A stretch of 16,700 nucleotides of DNA from an uncultured Cryptobacterium sp. (GTDB taxonomy: Bacteria > Actinomycetota > Coriobacteriia > Coriobacteriales > Eggerthellaceae), in contig USIG01000026.1 of NCBI GenBank assembly GCA_900554685.1, forward strand, positions 1 to 16,700. The letters run 5' to 3'. The translations under genes and the position numbers were made by a program. The notes beneath the pieces are model-generated. The model searched no databases, was not told the DNA's origin, and was given only the letters and a program-made list of their open reading frames with translations. Below, piece by piece: positions 1 to 7,565 of the stretch (positions within the stretch are counted from its first letter, which is position 1; every line of letters starts with the position of its first letter).

Positions 1-63
1 TCAAAATAAAGATTTAATCTTAAATGTCTTCGGACGCCACGTAGGTGGCAAATTTGACTCACT

Positions 64-90
64 AAAGAGCCTTCGGGCTCTTTTTTATTT
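64..90 (+). terminator. Rho-independent terminator of a gene left of the window
   Basis: An 8-bp stem (AAAGAGCC / GGCTCTTT) closes on a stable TTCG tetraloop and is followed by a T-rich run on the plus strand. This is a classic intrinsic terminator. No complete gene precedes it, so it ends a plus-strand transcription unit lying mostly outside the window. A smaller hairpin (GCCAC-GTAG-GTGGC, 36-49) lies just upstream. On the minus strand the T run is only three bases, so it is a poor terminator for the small gene at 157-480. Confidence 0.8.
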
Positions 91-156
91 TTCATCTATA
101 GTACTTTATCAATCTCCTAAAATATATATCTGAAATGGCTAAACGCTAAATAGCGT

Positions 157-480
157 CTAATATCCGCGCCTACGCCCAAAATACCAGGGCGCATGATAGG
201 GCAATATTTCGACATACCACCTATCAGTATTTCCTTTCTCTGTTGCTTCTTGCTCCAAATACAGATGTGTTTTGTGGGAACCGATCTGTATGGTATAGCG
301 CAACGTTCGCACTCCCCTACCAGGAAACGAATTCGATATAGGCTGCCCTATGACTTTCTCAATTTGAAACGTTCGTCCATCTGGCCAACAAATTGAAAGT
401 GGCGTAATAGCCCCATCTTCGCGCCAGCGTGCAATTACGTCGACATAACGACGCGTTGTATGTAGATCTGGCAACGGCAT
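157..480 (-). CDS. Small conserved-looking protein divergent from a Y-family polymerase
   Basis: This encodes 107 residues of unknown function. It has no signal peptide or membrane segment and looks beta-rich. A basic N-terminal stretch (TTRRYVDVIARW) is followed by ITPLSICWPDGRTFQIEKV, a central RYTIQIG strand, and RWYVEIL near the C-terminus. The pattern 'DG.I.PL.I.W.DGR.F.I.KV ... RYT ... RW.VE' recalls small uncharacterised proteins encoded beside Y-family polymerases in clostridia; this is from memory and was not checked by alignment. The ATG at 480 follows AAGGAG at a rather long 12-nt spacing, and no other start codon lies between. The gene shares the divergent control region and LexA-type palindrome with the polymerase at 599, so SOS co-regulation is likely. 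A -10-like TATAAG lies at 518-523 on this strand, next to the palindrome. A short perfect inverted repeat (ACGCTA-AA-TAGCGT, 143-156) abuts the stop codon. Confidence 0.7.
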   Translation of the reverse strand: MPLPDLHTTRRYVDVIARWREDGAITPLSICWPDGRTFQIEKVIGQPISNSFPGRGVRTLRYTIQIGSHKTHLYLEQEATEKGNTDRWYVEILPYHAPWYFGRRRGY

Positions 481-524
481 AGTGATATTGCACTCCTTCA
501 GAGAGACGATATACTACCTTATAG

Positions 525-540
525 TAGAACATTTGTTCTA
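525..540. promoter_or_regulatory. LexA (SOS) box between divergent genes
   Basis: TAGAAC-ATTT-GTTCTA is a perfect inverted repeat with 6-bp arms. Its core GAAC-N4-GTTC matches the LexA/DinR operator of Gram-positive bacteria and actinobacteria (CGAAC-N4-GTTCG). It lies 58 bp upstream of the polymerase start and 44 bp upstream of the divergent small gene. For the polymerase it would cover the -35 region of a promoter with a -10-like TATAAC at 562-567. For the small gene it lies just upstream of the -10-like TATAAG at 518-523. One LexA dimer could therefore repress both directions. Confidence 0.85.
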
Positions 541-598
541 GTTTTGAAAGTGAAGCGACCTTATAACCAAAACCAGAAAAAGAAAGATACAGTACACC

Positions 599-1870
599 GT
601 GATAAAGAGCCCCACAGAAAAATGCTATCTCTGCATAGACTTGAAATCGTTTTATGCAAGCGTCGAATGCGTTGACCGCAACTGGGATCCTTTTACCAAA
701 AACCTTGTTGTAGCCGATCCTGAACGAAGTCAGACCACAATCTGTCTTGCAGTATCTCCTGCATTAAAAGCGCAAGGCGTACCTGGACGTTGTCGACTCT
801 TCGAAATTCCTAAAGATCTTACCTTTGAAATAAAACCGCCACGCATGAAGCGCTACATGGAAGTGTCCACCCACATTTATTCCCTCTATTTGCGCTATGT
901 AAGTCCCCAAGATATTCACGTGTATTCCATCGACGAATGTTTCATTGATGCCACACCATATCTTTCGCTCTACCATATGGATGCGGTTAGCTTCGCTAAA
1001 ACCCTCACCAAAACAGTGTTTGATGACACGGGAATTTGCGCAACGGTAGGCATTGGTACAAATCTTTTCCTCGCAAAGGTAGCACTCGATATCACAGCGA
1101 AACACGACCATGATGGTATCGGCATTTTAGACGAGAGAAGTTTTAAGCAAGAAATATGGTTTCATCAGCCCATAACCGATATTTGGAATATCGGAGTTGG
1201 CATTGCGCGACGCTTAGCAAAATATGGCGTATACAACCTGGCAGGAGTTTGTGCCATGGAAGAAAGCACTCTCTATAAAGAATTTGGTGTCAATGCCGAA
1301 TACCTTATTGATCACGCATGGGGACAAGAACCTTGCACTATCGAACAAATTCATTCCTATGTTCCTGAAGGCCATTCTCTGATGAACGGACAGATACTAC
1401 CCTGCGATTATAGTCAGGAAGAGACCCGCATAGTCATGCATGAGATGGTGGATGCAAGCATACTTGAACTGGTGCAAAAAGGCCTTGTTGCGGAAAGCAT
1501 TTCTCTTTCCATCGGATACGCCCGCAGATATCTTCATGCGCGCACTGGCGGCACCAGAAAAATTGGACGGCTTACTAATTCGGCGCGCATCTTAAAACAA
1601 CACTTTGAAGCGCTTTTTGACGAGACCACTAATGATGACCTCGCTATTCGCCGTATCAGCATTGGTTTTGGTGGTCTTCTTCCCGAAAAATACGCCACTA
1701 CAACCCTGTTCGACAATGTGGAAGCCGAACTCAAAGAACGTCATCGCCAACAGGCTATTATCGCCATACGAGAAAAATTCGGGAAAAATGCCATGCTCAA
1801 AGGAATTAGTCTTCAAGAAAAAGCTACCGCGCGTGAACGCAATAATCAGGTAGGTGGGCACCGTGCCTAG
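599..1870 (+). CDS. Y-family translesion DNA polymerase (UmuC/UvrX/YqjW-like)
   Basis: This is an error-prone lesion-bypass DNA polymerase of 423 residues, a normal length for the family. The palm motifs are intact. CIDLKSFYASVE (12-23) supplies the first catalytic Asp (D14). YSIDECFID (109-117) carries the D112/E113 pair. TVGIGTNLFLAKVA (149-162) follows. A helix-hairpin region with DIWNIGVGIARRL lies around 194-206, and the little-finger domain follows. ATTTLFD (366-372) sits where relatives carry a beta-clamp-binding peptide, although the usual leading Gln is absent. The 'LCIDLKSFYASVEC' opening resembles the UvrX/YqjW branch more than DinB/Pol IV. The start is a GTG with only a weak AGAAAG-type ribosome site; translation begins close to the family's first beta strand, so the start is plausible. 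The gene is preceded by a LexA box and overlaps the YolD-like gene by 8 nt, which points to an SOS-induced operon. Confidence 0.93.
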   Translation: MIKSPTEKCYLCIDLKSFYASVECVDRNWDPFTKNLVVADPERSQTTICLAVSPALKAQGVPGRCRLFEIPKDLTFEIKPPRMKRYMEVSTHIYSLYLRYVSPQDIHVYSIDECFIDATPYLSLYHMDAVSFAKTLTKTVFDDTGICATVGIGTNLFLAKVALDITAKHDHDGIGILDERSFKQEIWFHQPITDIWNIGVGIARRLAKYGVYNLAGVCAMEESTLYKEFGVNAEYLIDHAWGQEPCTIEQIHSYVPEGHSLMNGQILPCDYSQEETRIVMHEMVDASILELVQKGLVAESISLSIGYARRYLHARTGGTRKIGRLTNSARILKQHFEALFDETTNDDLAIRRISIGFGGLLPEKYATTTLFDNVEAELKERHRQQAIIAIREKFGKNAMLKGISLQEKATARERNNQVGGHRA

Positions 1871-2177
1871 CAACTCAAGCAAACCTTCCCAACACTGCAT
1901 TGCTGAAAGGTCAGTTAAAAAATCAGACTCATCCAAAAAGCATACTTGCCCTAAAGATGCTCTTTTACCGCATGAACTAAAGCAGGAGCTTCTTTCGGTA
2001 AACGACCCACGAGAAAAGGAATATCGCACAACCATTCTTGCTGCCATCGAACGAAATATCCAAACTAAGGGAGCCCATTTCGCACAGCCGCACGATACTC
2101 GCGCACGACAGTTTATGCCTTTTGCTGCCTTAAAAGGATACGCCGATATGGTGCAAGAAGAAAAACGCAAGCACTAA
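1863..2177 (+). CDS. YolD-like protein, partner of the Y-family polymerase
   Basis: This is a 104-residue hydrophilic protein. Its only recognisable block is RARQFMPFAALKGY (80-93), the core motif of the YolD-like family. Those small proteins are commonly encoded with UvrX/YqjW polymerases and are thought to act as UmuD-like partners. I chose the GTG at 1863 because AGGTGGG lies about four bases upstream; a GTG at 1854 is in frame but has no comparable site. The start overlaps the polymerase stop (GTGCCTAG), so translational coupling is expected. The motif lies at the extreme C-terminus with only 11 residues after it, whereas in the relatives I remember it sits nearer the N-terminus with a longer tail. 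The first ~35 residues are Ser/Lys-rich and probably disordered. The family assignment rests on this single motif plus context. Confidence 0.72.
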   Translation: MPSNSSKPSQHCIAERSVKKSDSSKKHTCPKDALLPHELKQELLSVNDPREKEYRTTILAAIERNIQTKGAHFAQPHDTRARQFMPFAALKGYADMVQEEKRKH

Positions 2178-2187
2178 TAAAGGCAAC

Positions 2188-2898
2188 CTATTTTAAAGAA
2201 GCCAAATCAACTACACGAGTAGCTAAACGATTTTGCAATGCTTCAGAATGCGTCACGAGTACAAGCCCCACTTCGTTTTCCGCGCAATAAGAAAGTAAAA
2301 AATCCCAAATTTGCACCTGAGTAAGAGCATCTAACATAGTAGATATCTCATCAGCAATAAGAAATTTTGGCCGCACCCGTAGAACACGGGCAATACAGCA
2401 ACGCTGAAGTTCTCCTCCAGAAAGCTCACGTGGATAGCGCGAGAGCCACTGGGGTTTAATACCTAGCTTTTCTAAAAGAACAGGATCAATAGAGCCCGAT
2501 TCTTCAAGCGAATCACGAATACGCAACAAAGGATCAAGTGCTTGTTCGGGATGCTGCCAAATCATCTGAACAGGCAAAGGGCAATTCTTTTTTTGATAAG
2601 ACATCAGCGGCTTTTCATCTAAAAGCACTTCACCCGCTTGCGGCTGCAAATAGCCCGCCAACAAGCGACATATGGTAGTTTTTCCAAAACCCGAAGAAGC
2701 ATGAAGAGCGACACGTTCGTGTGATTCAAGCGCGAAATTAAAAGAGGAAAGCAAGGCCTTATCCCCATTCAAAGGTTTGCTATGGGCAAAATTTCTACGA
2801 GCTAGAAAATGACCTTTGCGAGAAAGAGCACTGCTTGTATGTGATAAAGCATTGGCGTTATACGAAAAGGAAACATCACGAAGCTCAAGCACACTCAT
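2188..2898 (-). CDS. ABC importer ATPase, NikE/DppF-like (second ATPase)
   Basis: This is a cytoplasmic ATP-binding subunit of a nickel/peptide-class ABC importer, 236 residues and slightly short for NikE/DppF. Visible motifs are Walker A SSGFGKTT (68-75), the Q-loop WQHPEQALDP (114-123), signature LSGGELQR (159-166), Walker B FLIADE (179-184) followed by ISTMLDALTQ, and the switch His in LVTHSE (H217). A loop of about 30 residues (roughly 15-47) is inserted between the first strand and the core. Two deviations are a Phe in the P-loop (GFGKT) and 'ADEIS' instead of the common 'DEPTS'; the catalytic Glu and Lys are kept. The ATG start overlaps the stop of the preceding ATPase gene (ATGA), so it is the last gene of the transporter operon. 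It converges with the YolD-like gene across about 10 bp, with no obvious terminator. Substrate assignment comes from the operon, not from this protein. Confidence 0.88.
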   Translation of the reverse strand: MSVLELRDVSFSYNANALSHTSSALSRKGHFLARRNFAHSKPLNGDKALLSSFNFALESHERVALHASSGFGKTTICRLLAGYLQPQAGEVLLDEKPLMSYQKKNCPLPVQMIWQHPEQALDPLLRIRDSLEESGSIDPVLLEKLGIKPQWLSRYPRELSGGELQRCCIARVLRVRPKFLIADEISTMLDALTQVQIWDFLLSYCAENEVGLVLVTHSEALQNRLATRVVDLASLK

Positions 2899-3935
2899 GC
2901 CTTATCCCCTTTCCCCGCGCGAACATCCTCGATATCTTCTTTCACGACAAATTCATGCTCGGGCAACGCATACCAGAGCGCCTTGCTAAAAGGATGCATC
3001 AATAAATCAGGTGAAGAAAAATTAGCAACAGATGTTTCTTCCACCACTGTGCCATCTTTGAACACCGCCACACGATCTGCAACCCGCAATGCAAGCTCGA
3101 TATCGTGAGTGATAAGCAAAACTCCCTTGCCTTCATTGGCAAACGCACGAAAATCATCCATCGCCTTTACCGCTAATTCCAAATCAAGTCCGGGAGTCGG
3201 TTCGTCGGCAATTATAAGCTGAGGACCCTTCATTAATGCAGTGCAAAGAAGTACACGACGAGCCATACCTCCTGACAACTCAAAAGGATAGAGCTCCTCG
3301 ACCTCGCGCGCCAAACCGTAACGTTTAAACAGTTCTCTTCGCCGATTTGCATTGCCACCAATCTGCTTGCCAACCTTCATAAGAGGATCGAGCGATTTTA
3401 CGCTTTGAGGAACAAAAGCAATCTCGCGCCCGCGCAAATGTGCCAAACTTTCTGCATCCTGCAATTTTCCATCGTAATAAATCGTGCCTTCAACGCGCGC
3501 ATTAGTGGTATAGAGCCCCAAAATTGCATCAGCCAACAGTGTTTTCCCTGATCCTGAAGCGCCTACAACCGCAAGAATTTCGCCCGTATGAACCGACAGA
3601 CTTAGATTATGAATCACCTGACTTATATACTGCTCGCTCGAAAATCGCTCCCCTTCCTCATACATCACAAAGCCAATGCTTAAGTTCTGCACTTGAAGCA
3701 AATGATGCCCACCTGCATGATGGCTTGCCTTTGCGTGCGAATGACCATGATGAAATTCGGTATGGGTGTGTACCATGTCATCATGCGAGAGAGTATCCGA
3801 TACAATATTCTGAGATGTTGTAGACATAACGTGCTTGCTGTTTTGAAAAGCGCGAAGAAGGGCTTTGATGCCTCGCGCACAAGACTTGCCGAAAGTGTTT
3901 AGAGGAAAAGTACAACCAGCATTCATTGACACCAC
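2895..3935 (-). CDS. ABC importer ATPase, NikD/DppD-like, with histidine-rich N-terminus
   Basis: This is the first ATPase of the importer, 346 residues. Walker A is GASGSGKT (125-132), the Q-loop is at Q177 (VPQSVKSLDP), the signature is ELSGGMARR (219-227), Walker B is LIIADEPT (240-247) and the switch His is H277 (ITHD). The C-terminal HPFSKALWYALP (314-325) is typical of NikD/DppD/OppD proteins. An unusual N-terminal extension carries 11 histidines in residues 51-78 (for example HHGHSH and HHAGGHH), a likely metal-binding segment that supports nickel or another transition metal. The GTG at 3935 follows AGGA at about 7 nt and lies 3 nt after the upstream stop. An ATG at 3926 is also possible. 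The ATG at residue 37 keeps the His stretch but has no ribosome site. The gene is coupled to its downstream ATPase by an ATGA overlap. Confidence 0.9.
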   Translation of the reverse strand: MVSMNAGCTFPLNTFGKSCARGIKALLRAFQNSKHVMSTTSQNIVSDTLSHDDMVHTHTEFHHGHSHAKASHHAGGHHLLQVQNLSIGFVMYEEGERFSSEQYISQVIHNLSLSVHTGEILAVVGASGSGKTLLADAILGLYTTNARVEGTIYYDGKLQDAESLAHLRGREIAFVPQSVKSLDPLMKVGKQIGGNANRRRELFKRYGLAREVEELYPFELSGGMARRVLLCTALMKGPQLIIADEPTPGLDLELAVKAMDDFRAFANEGKGVLLITHDIELALRVADRVAVFKDGTVVEETSVANFSSPDLLMHPFSKALWYALPEHEFVVKEDIEDVRAGKGDKA

Positions 3936-3938
3936 GCC

Positions 3939-4787
3939 CTATTCCTGCGCACGCGCCGGATCGAGCAATCGACGAAGACTTTGTCCTGTCCGATCGAACA
4001 GCAGCACAACCGCCAGTAAAGCAAGTCCTGGGAACAAAGCAAGCCACCACATACCAACAGAGAGATAGTTCATTGATTCGCTGAGAATAATACCGATTGC
4101 AGGCATCTCAGGAGGCAGCCCGAATCCTAAAAAGGTAATAGCTGCTTCATGCAAAATAGCATGAGGAAATAAAAGAATAAGCCCTACCAAATACTGAGGC
4201 AACACCGCAGGAAGTACATGATGAAGGGCAATATAGACCGGCCCTCGACCCAATGCCTTTGCTACTTCAACGTACGAGCTTTGCTTTACCTGCAATACTT
4301 CAGCACGAATAACGCGACACAAACTTGGCCAATGAGTTAGAGCAACGCCGATGGCTACACCCCAAAATCCCTTACCAAGTGCATAAGAAATAAGCAACAA
4401 CAGCACAATATGAGGAATGCCTAGCATCAGATCGATCAACCACGTAATACAGGCATCAATCTTTTTACCACCTAATGCTGCAAGGGTACCAAGAATAAGC
4501 GCAATGATCGATGAGACCAAAGCTGCCAGTAGACCTATTCCGATACTGGTAGAAAGACCCGATAACGTACGCATCAGCATATCGCGGCCCAGATTATCCG
4601 TTCCAAAAGGATGCAAAAAACTAGGGGCTTCACGCGTAAACGCAAGATCACTTGCTGTTGCAAAAGGCATCACCAACAAGCCTACCAGCGCAACGATAAC
4701 AAGAACAGCTATCGAAGTAATGCAAATTACCTGAGTGTGTCTACGATTATTTACTTTCTTTGAGCAAGGCCTATGGAATATCGTCAC
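3939..4787 (-). CDS. ABC importer permease, NikC/DppC-like
   Basis: This is an inner-membrane permease of 282 residues. A cytoplasmic N-terminus is followed by a first membrane segment at about 21-43. Next come the family-typical FGTDNLGRDMLMR (61-73), several further hydrophobic segments, and the EAA-type loop contacting the ATPases (EVAKALGRG...LHHVLPAVLP, about 174-197). The GTDxxGRD element marks the DppC/NikC/OppC branch of peptide/nickel importers. The start is a GTG overlapping the upstream permease stop (GTGA), with AGGAGG about 9 nt before it, so the two permeases are translationally coupled. It would form the heterodimeric channel with the product of the neighbouring gene. The sequence alone does not separate nickel from peptide specificity. 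Confidence 0.9.
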   Translation of the reverse strand: MTIFHRPCSKKVNNRRHTQVICITSIAVLVIVALVGLLVMPFATASDLAFTREAPSFLHPFGTDNLGRDMLMRTLSGLSTSIGIGLLAALVSSIIALILGTLAALGGKKIDACITWLIDLMLGIPHIVLLLLISYALGKGFWGVAIGVALTHWPSLCRVIRAEVLQVKQSSYVEVAKALGRGPVYIALHHVLPAVLPQYLVGLILLFPHAILHEAAITFLGFGLPPEMPAIGIILSESMNYLSVGMWWLALFPGLALLAVVLLFDRTGQSLRRLLDPARAQE

Positions 4788-5767
4788 AATGCATCGCCTC
4801 CTCGCTTAATGCGAGGATCAATGATGCGATAGAGCACATTGGCAATCATATTGCCACCAAAGACAATAGCAGCAGAAACAAGCGTAATTCCCACCAGTAG
4901 AGCTACATCGCTTCCAATACCTGCCGTAACCGCAGCTTGACCAAGTCCAGGGTAGGAAAACACTTGCTCAACCAAAACTGATCCGCCAAATATTTCTGAA
5001 ATTGATGCAAATTGAAGTGAAATAGCAGGTAAAGCAAGATTGCGAAGCCCATGTTTGCGGGCCGCCTGCATGCGGGTAAGCCCTCGCGCCTGCGCAAAAC
5101 GGATATAGTCGCTTTCCATAATATCGATCGTTTTCTCGCGCGTATGCAGTGCAACATTGGCTACTCCCACCACCGACAACGTCAACGCGGGCAATATCAT
5201 ATGATGAAGAGAGTCAAAAATGGTAATGTCAGCAGCGCTTTTTCCAATCGGAGCAGAAAATCCAATAGGAAACCAACCTAGCCATACCGAAAAGACCATA
5301 AGCACAATAAGGCCTAACCAAAAAGTAGGAGTCGAAGCCAAAACAAAGCAATACCCTTTAATGATGCGATCGATAAGGGTTCCCTGTTTGATGCCCGCAA
5401 TAATACCCATAAGCAAGCCAAAAACACCGCTCAAAACCCAAGCGATGGCCATTAATGCCAAAGTATTTAATGATCGGTTTGCTAAAACCTCTGCCACTGG
5501 AGCGTTAAATCGAAGCGAGGTACCCATATCGCCCTGAAGAAAAGCACCTGCCCAATTTATGTAACGTTCCCATAACGGAGTATTCGTTCCCCAGTAACTT
5601 GCAAGCTGCGCACGTTGCTCATCACTCATGCTGGCATAAGCTGTCTGTCCTACATTGGCCTGAACAGGATCAATAGGAGAAATTCCCACAAGAACAAAGG
5701 TCACCATGCTGATAACCACCATCAGCAAAATGAATTTAACTATGTTGCGTCCAATTAGTTGAGCCAT
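4784..5767 (-). CDS. ABC importer permease, NikB/DppB-like
   Basis: This is an inner-membrane permease of 327 residues, the usual length for DppB/NikB. The first membrane helix (about 8-30) ends in GISPIDPV, the family's short motif after helix 1. An extracytoplasmic segment with WGTNTPLWERYINW and GDMGTSL (58-84) follows, then about five more hydrophobic segments. The EAA loop IRFAQARGL...KHGLRNLALP is typical, and the protein ends with the classic IIDPRIKRG. The ATG at 5767 lies 13 nt after the binding-protein stop. No clear Shine-Dalgarno is visible, so its translation may depend on the upstream gene. It pairs with the NikC/DppC-like permease downstream. Confidence 0.9.
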   Translation of the reverse strand: MAQLIGRNIVKFILLMVVISMVTFVLVGISPIDPVQANVGQTAYASMSDEQRAQLASYWGTNTPLWERYINWAGAFLQGDMGTSLRFNAPVAEVLANRSLNTLALMAIAWVLSGVFGLLMGIIAGIKQGTLIDRIIKGYCFVLASTPTFWLGLIVLMVFSVWLGWFPIGFSAPIGKSAADITIFDSLHHMILPALTLSVVGVANVALHTREKTIDIMESDYIRFAQARGLTRMQAARKHGLRNLALPAISLQFASISEIFGGSVLVEQVFSYPGLGQAAVTAGIGSDVALLVGITLVSAAIVFGGNMIANVLYRIIDPRIKRGGDAL

Positions 5768-5780
5768 ATATCTTGCTTGC

Positions 5781-7415
5781 TTAGTTCCAGCTCCACTTAT
5801 CTACATTATTCACTAAAGACCATCCATGTCCGTGAGGATGAGGCTTTTGATCAGCAACATTTAAATCGTTTCGCTTGAAATACAAGTGATCCACATTTGC
5901 AAGCCAAACCCATGTCGCTGCGCCTTGAGGAGCGACCCCCTCGCTGCCATCCCACTGCGCAAGTTTCCATTCCTCATAAGAATCTTCCACTGCAGTTTTT
6001 GCAAGCGCAGCATCCATATGAGCATCAACTGTTGCATTCTCATACGATGCGTAGTTTCCCACGCCACTTGAATAGAGAAGGTTATACATTTCCGTAGGAC
6101 TGTTCGATCCCCAGCCCCAAAGGATAGGGTCAGAAAATTCACGAGGATACAACTCATCCCACCCGGCACCATGAATAGTTACCTCTATACCAAACGCCGC
6201 CATCTGATTACTGAATTCGGCAGCAAGAGCCTGACGCACTGAATCATTTGAGCTGTAATATAGATCGAAGCTCGCACGAAGTCCGTCTTTAACCAACACG
6301 CCATCTTCGCCTGCTACCCAACCACCTTGCTCCAGAAGACTACGAGCGTATTCAGCATCGGTTTTTACCTTCATATCATCTGATGCCCAAGGTGTTCCAT
6401 CCGAAACGCTATACGCAGCAGTTCCGTGCCCTGAAAGAACATTGGCAATCATAGTTTCACGATCAAGGGCATAATTGATCGCGCGTCGTAAAGCAACATC
6501 TTGCGTCACGTCATTACCTAACGCATAGGTGTTCACCCCGTCTTTTTTAGTACCTTCTGCGGGTACGCTCGGAAACGAAATACCGCGACTATCAACCGAT
6601 TTACAGCTAAATAACTCATAGTTATCAGGTGTCGAATCGGCCATGGTAGCTGCAGTGTAGGCAATATCCACCTCACCTGAATTTGCCGCCGCAAGAGAGG
6701 CATCTTCTTCCATAAACACCACAATAACTCGTTGCATAGTAGGTGCCTCGCCATAGTAATCAGGATTGGCGCACAAGATTACCTGTTGCCCCTGATCCCA
6801 CTGTTCCAATTTATAGCGGCCTGATCCAATAGGATTAGCACCGTATGTTGCTGAATCATAAGCATGCTCAGGAACAATACCAACAACCGCCAAAGTATAG
6901 AGCAGTGCATTGAAAGGTTTAGTCATGCGAAGTTCTACCGTAAAGTCATCTAGTGCCACGGCTTCTTTAACCATAGAAAGGTCAGCCTCTGCAGCCTCTG
7001 CCGCATTGATGCCATTGATGGTAAAAGCAACATCACGGGCAGTAAGCTGCTCGCCATCAGTGAAGTAGGCATCATCACGAATATGGAAAGTCCATGTCAT
7101 ACCATCAGGACTGCATTCATATGAGGTAGCAAGATCATTGACAAAATTAAGATCAGTATCTGTCGTAATAAGCGTAGATTGAATAAGAGGCTCATGAACA
7201 TGCTCGCCGCAACCCCATGAGAAAAACGGATCAAACCCCGCAGCAGGCTCTGAACTAACCGTCATAGAAACTACCACTTCGTTGGCATTGCCTGTTACCG
7301 AAACACCTTCAGTGAGTGTTTTGCTGTTAGAACAAGCGGAAAGCAAACTACCGAGCGACAAAGATGCAATGCCTACGCCAGCAAGCTTTACAAAGTTTCT
7401 TCTGGTTATTGCCAC
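5781..7415 (-). CDS. Tat-exported lipoprotein binding protein of nickel/peptide ABC importer
   Basis: This is the substrate-binding lipoprotein of the importer, 544 residues, in the family-5 extracellular solute-binding class (NikA/DppA/CntA type). The GTG start at 7415 is decided by AAAGGAG placed 5 nt upstream. A longer frame beginning with TTG at 7475 lacks a ribosome site and would bury the signal peptide. The N-terminus is a twin-arginine signal: TRRNFVK (4-10), a hydrophobic core, then the lipobox LSAC with the lipidated Cys at 28. Mature-domain family features include the SYECSPDGMTWTFHIRDDAYFTDG segment type, RRAINYALDRETM, and WGWGSNSPTEMYNLL near the C-terminal third. Tat export suggests folding, or ligand capture, before export. 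It is the first gene of the operon. NikR-like half-sites upstream and the His-rich ATPase point to nickel or a nickel chelate; di- or oligopeptides remain the alternative. Confidence 0.9.
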   Translation of the reverse strand: MAITRRNFVKLAGVGIASLSLGSLLSACSNSKTLTEGVSVTGNANEVVVSMTVSSEPAAGFDPFFSWGCGEHVHEPLIQSTLITTDTDLNFVNDLATSYECSPDGMTWTFHIRDDAYFTDGEQLTARDVAFTINGINAAEAAEADLSMVKEAVALDDFTVELRMTKPFNALLYTLAVVGIVPEHAYDSATYGANPIGSGRYKLEQWDQGQQVILCANPDYYGEAPTMQRVIVVFMEEDASLAAANSGEVDIAYTAATMADSTPDNYELFSCKSVDSRGISFPSVPAEGTKKDGVNTYALGNDVTQDVALRRAINYALDRETMIANVLSGHGTAAYSVSDGTPWASDDMKVKTDAEYARSLLEQGGWVAGEDGVLVKDGLRASFDLYYSSNDSVRQALAAEFSNQMAAFGIEVTIHGAGWDELYPREFSDPILWGWGSNSPTEMYNLLYSSGVGNYASYENATVDAHMDAALAKTAVEDSYEEWKLAQWDGSEGVAPQGAATWVWLANVDHLYFKRNDLNVADQKPHPHGHGWSLVNNVDKWSWN

Positions 7416-7492
7416 CTTTTCTCCTTTAGTTTCATCGTGAGCGTTTGTTTTGAGCAGCCCTTTTACTGTTTTCAATACTGTTTTCTATAGCG

Positions 7493-7519
7493 CTGTTACG
7501 AATAAGTTTTTCGTAACAC
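7493..7519. promoter_or_regulatory. NikR-like operator palindrome upstream of importer operon
   Basis: CTGTTAC (7493-7499) and GTAACAC (7513-7519) form an inverted pair separated by 13 nt. Its inner part, GTTACGAA (7495-7502) and TTCGTAAC (7510-7517), is a perfect 8-bp inverted repeat. From memory, predicted NikR operators outside enterobacteria follow GTGTTAC-N14/15-GTAACAC; this pair matches 13 of the 14 arm bases with a spacer one base shorter. It lies about 80-105 bp upstream of the binding-protein GTG and just downstream of a candidate promoter, a repressor-like position. No nikR gene is in the window, so the identity of the binding protein is an inference. Confidence 0.6.
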
Positions 7520-7524
7520 AGCAA

Positions 7525-7552
7525 ATCCTACCATAGCAGTGTTACAAAACAA
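7525..7552 (-). promoter_or_regulatory. Candidate promoter of the importer operon
   Basis: On the minus strand, TTGTTT (7547-7552) and TAGGAT (7525-7530) are separated by 16 nt. Matches to the consensus are only partial (3/6 and 4/6). The position is sensible: the spacer contains half of the GTGTTAC site at 7539-7545, and the palindromic operator begins right after the -10. A TATAGA further downstream has no partner -35. Confidence 0.3.
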
Positions 7553-7565
7553 GAAATTGTGTTAC
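7539..7565. repeat. Second pair of GTGTTAC half-sites (direct repeat)
   Basis: Exact copies of GTGTTAC lie at 7539-7545 and 7559-7565, 20 bp apart in the same orientation. The half-sites of the neighbouring operator (7493 and 7513) are also 20 bp apart, though inverted. Four half-sites in 73 bp, with two exact 20-bp spacings, suggest a composite control region where regulator molecules bind on one helical face. A looser fifth copy (CGGTTAC) lies at 7582-7588. Confidence 0.5.

Noticed and set aside
7416..7475. 20-residue N-terminal extension of the binding protein from a TTG start
   Set aside because: It has no ribosome site and would precede the Tat signal. The GTG at 7415 has AAAGGAG at ideal spacing directly before the TRRNFVK motif.
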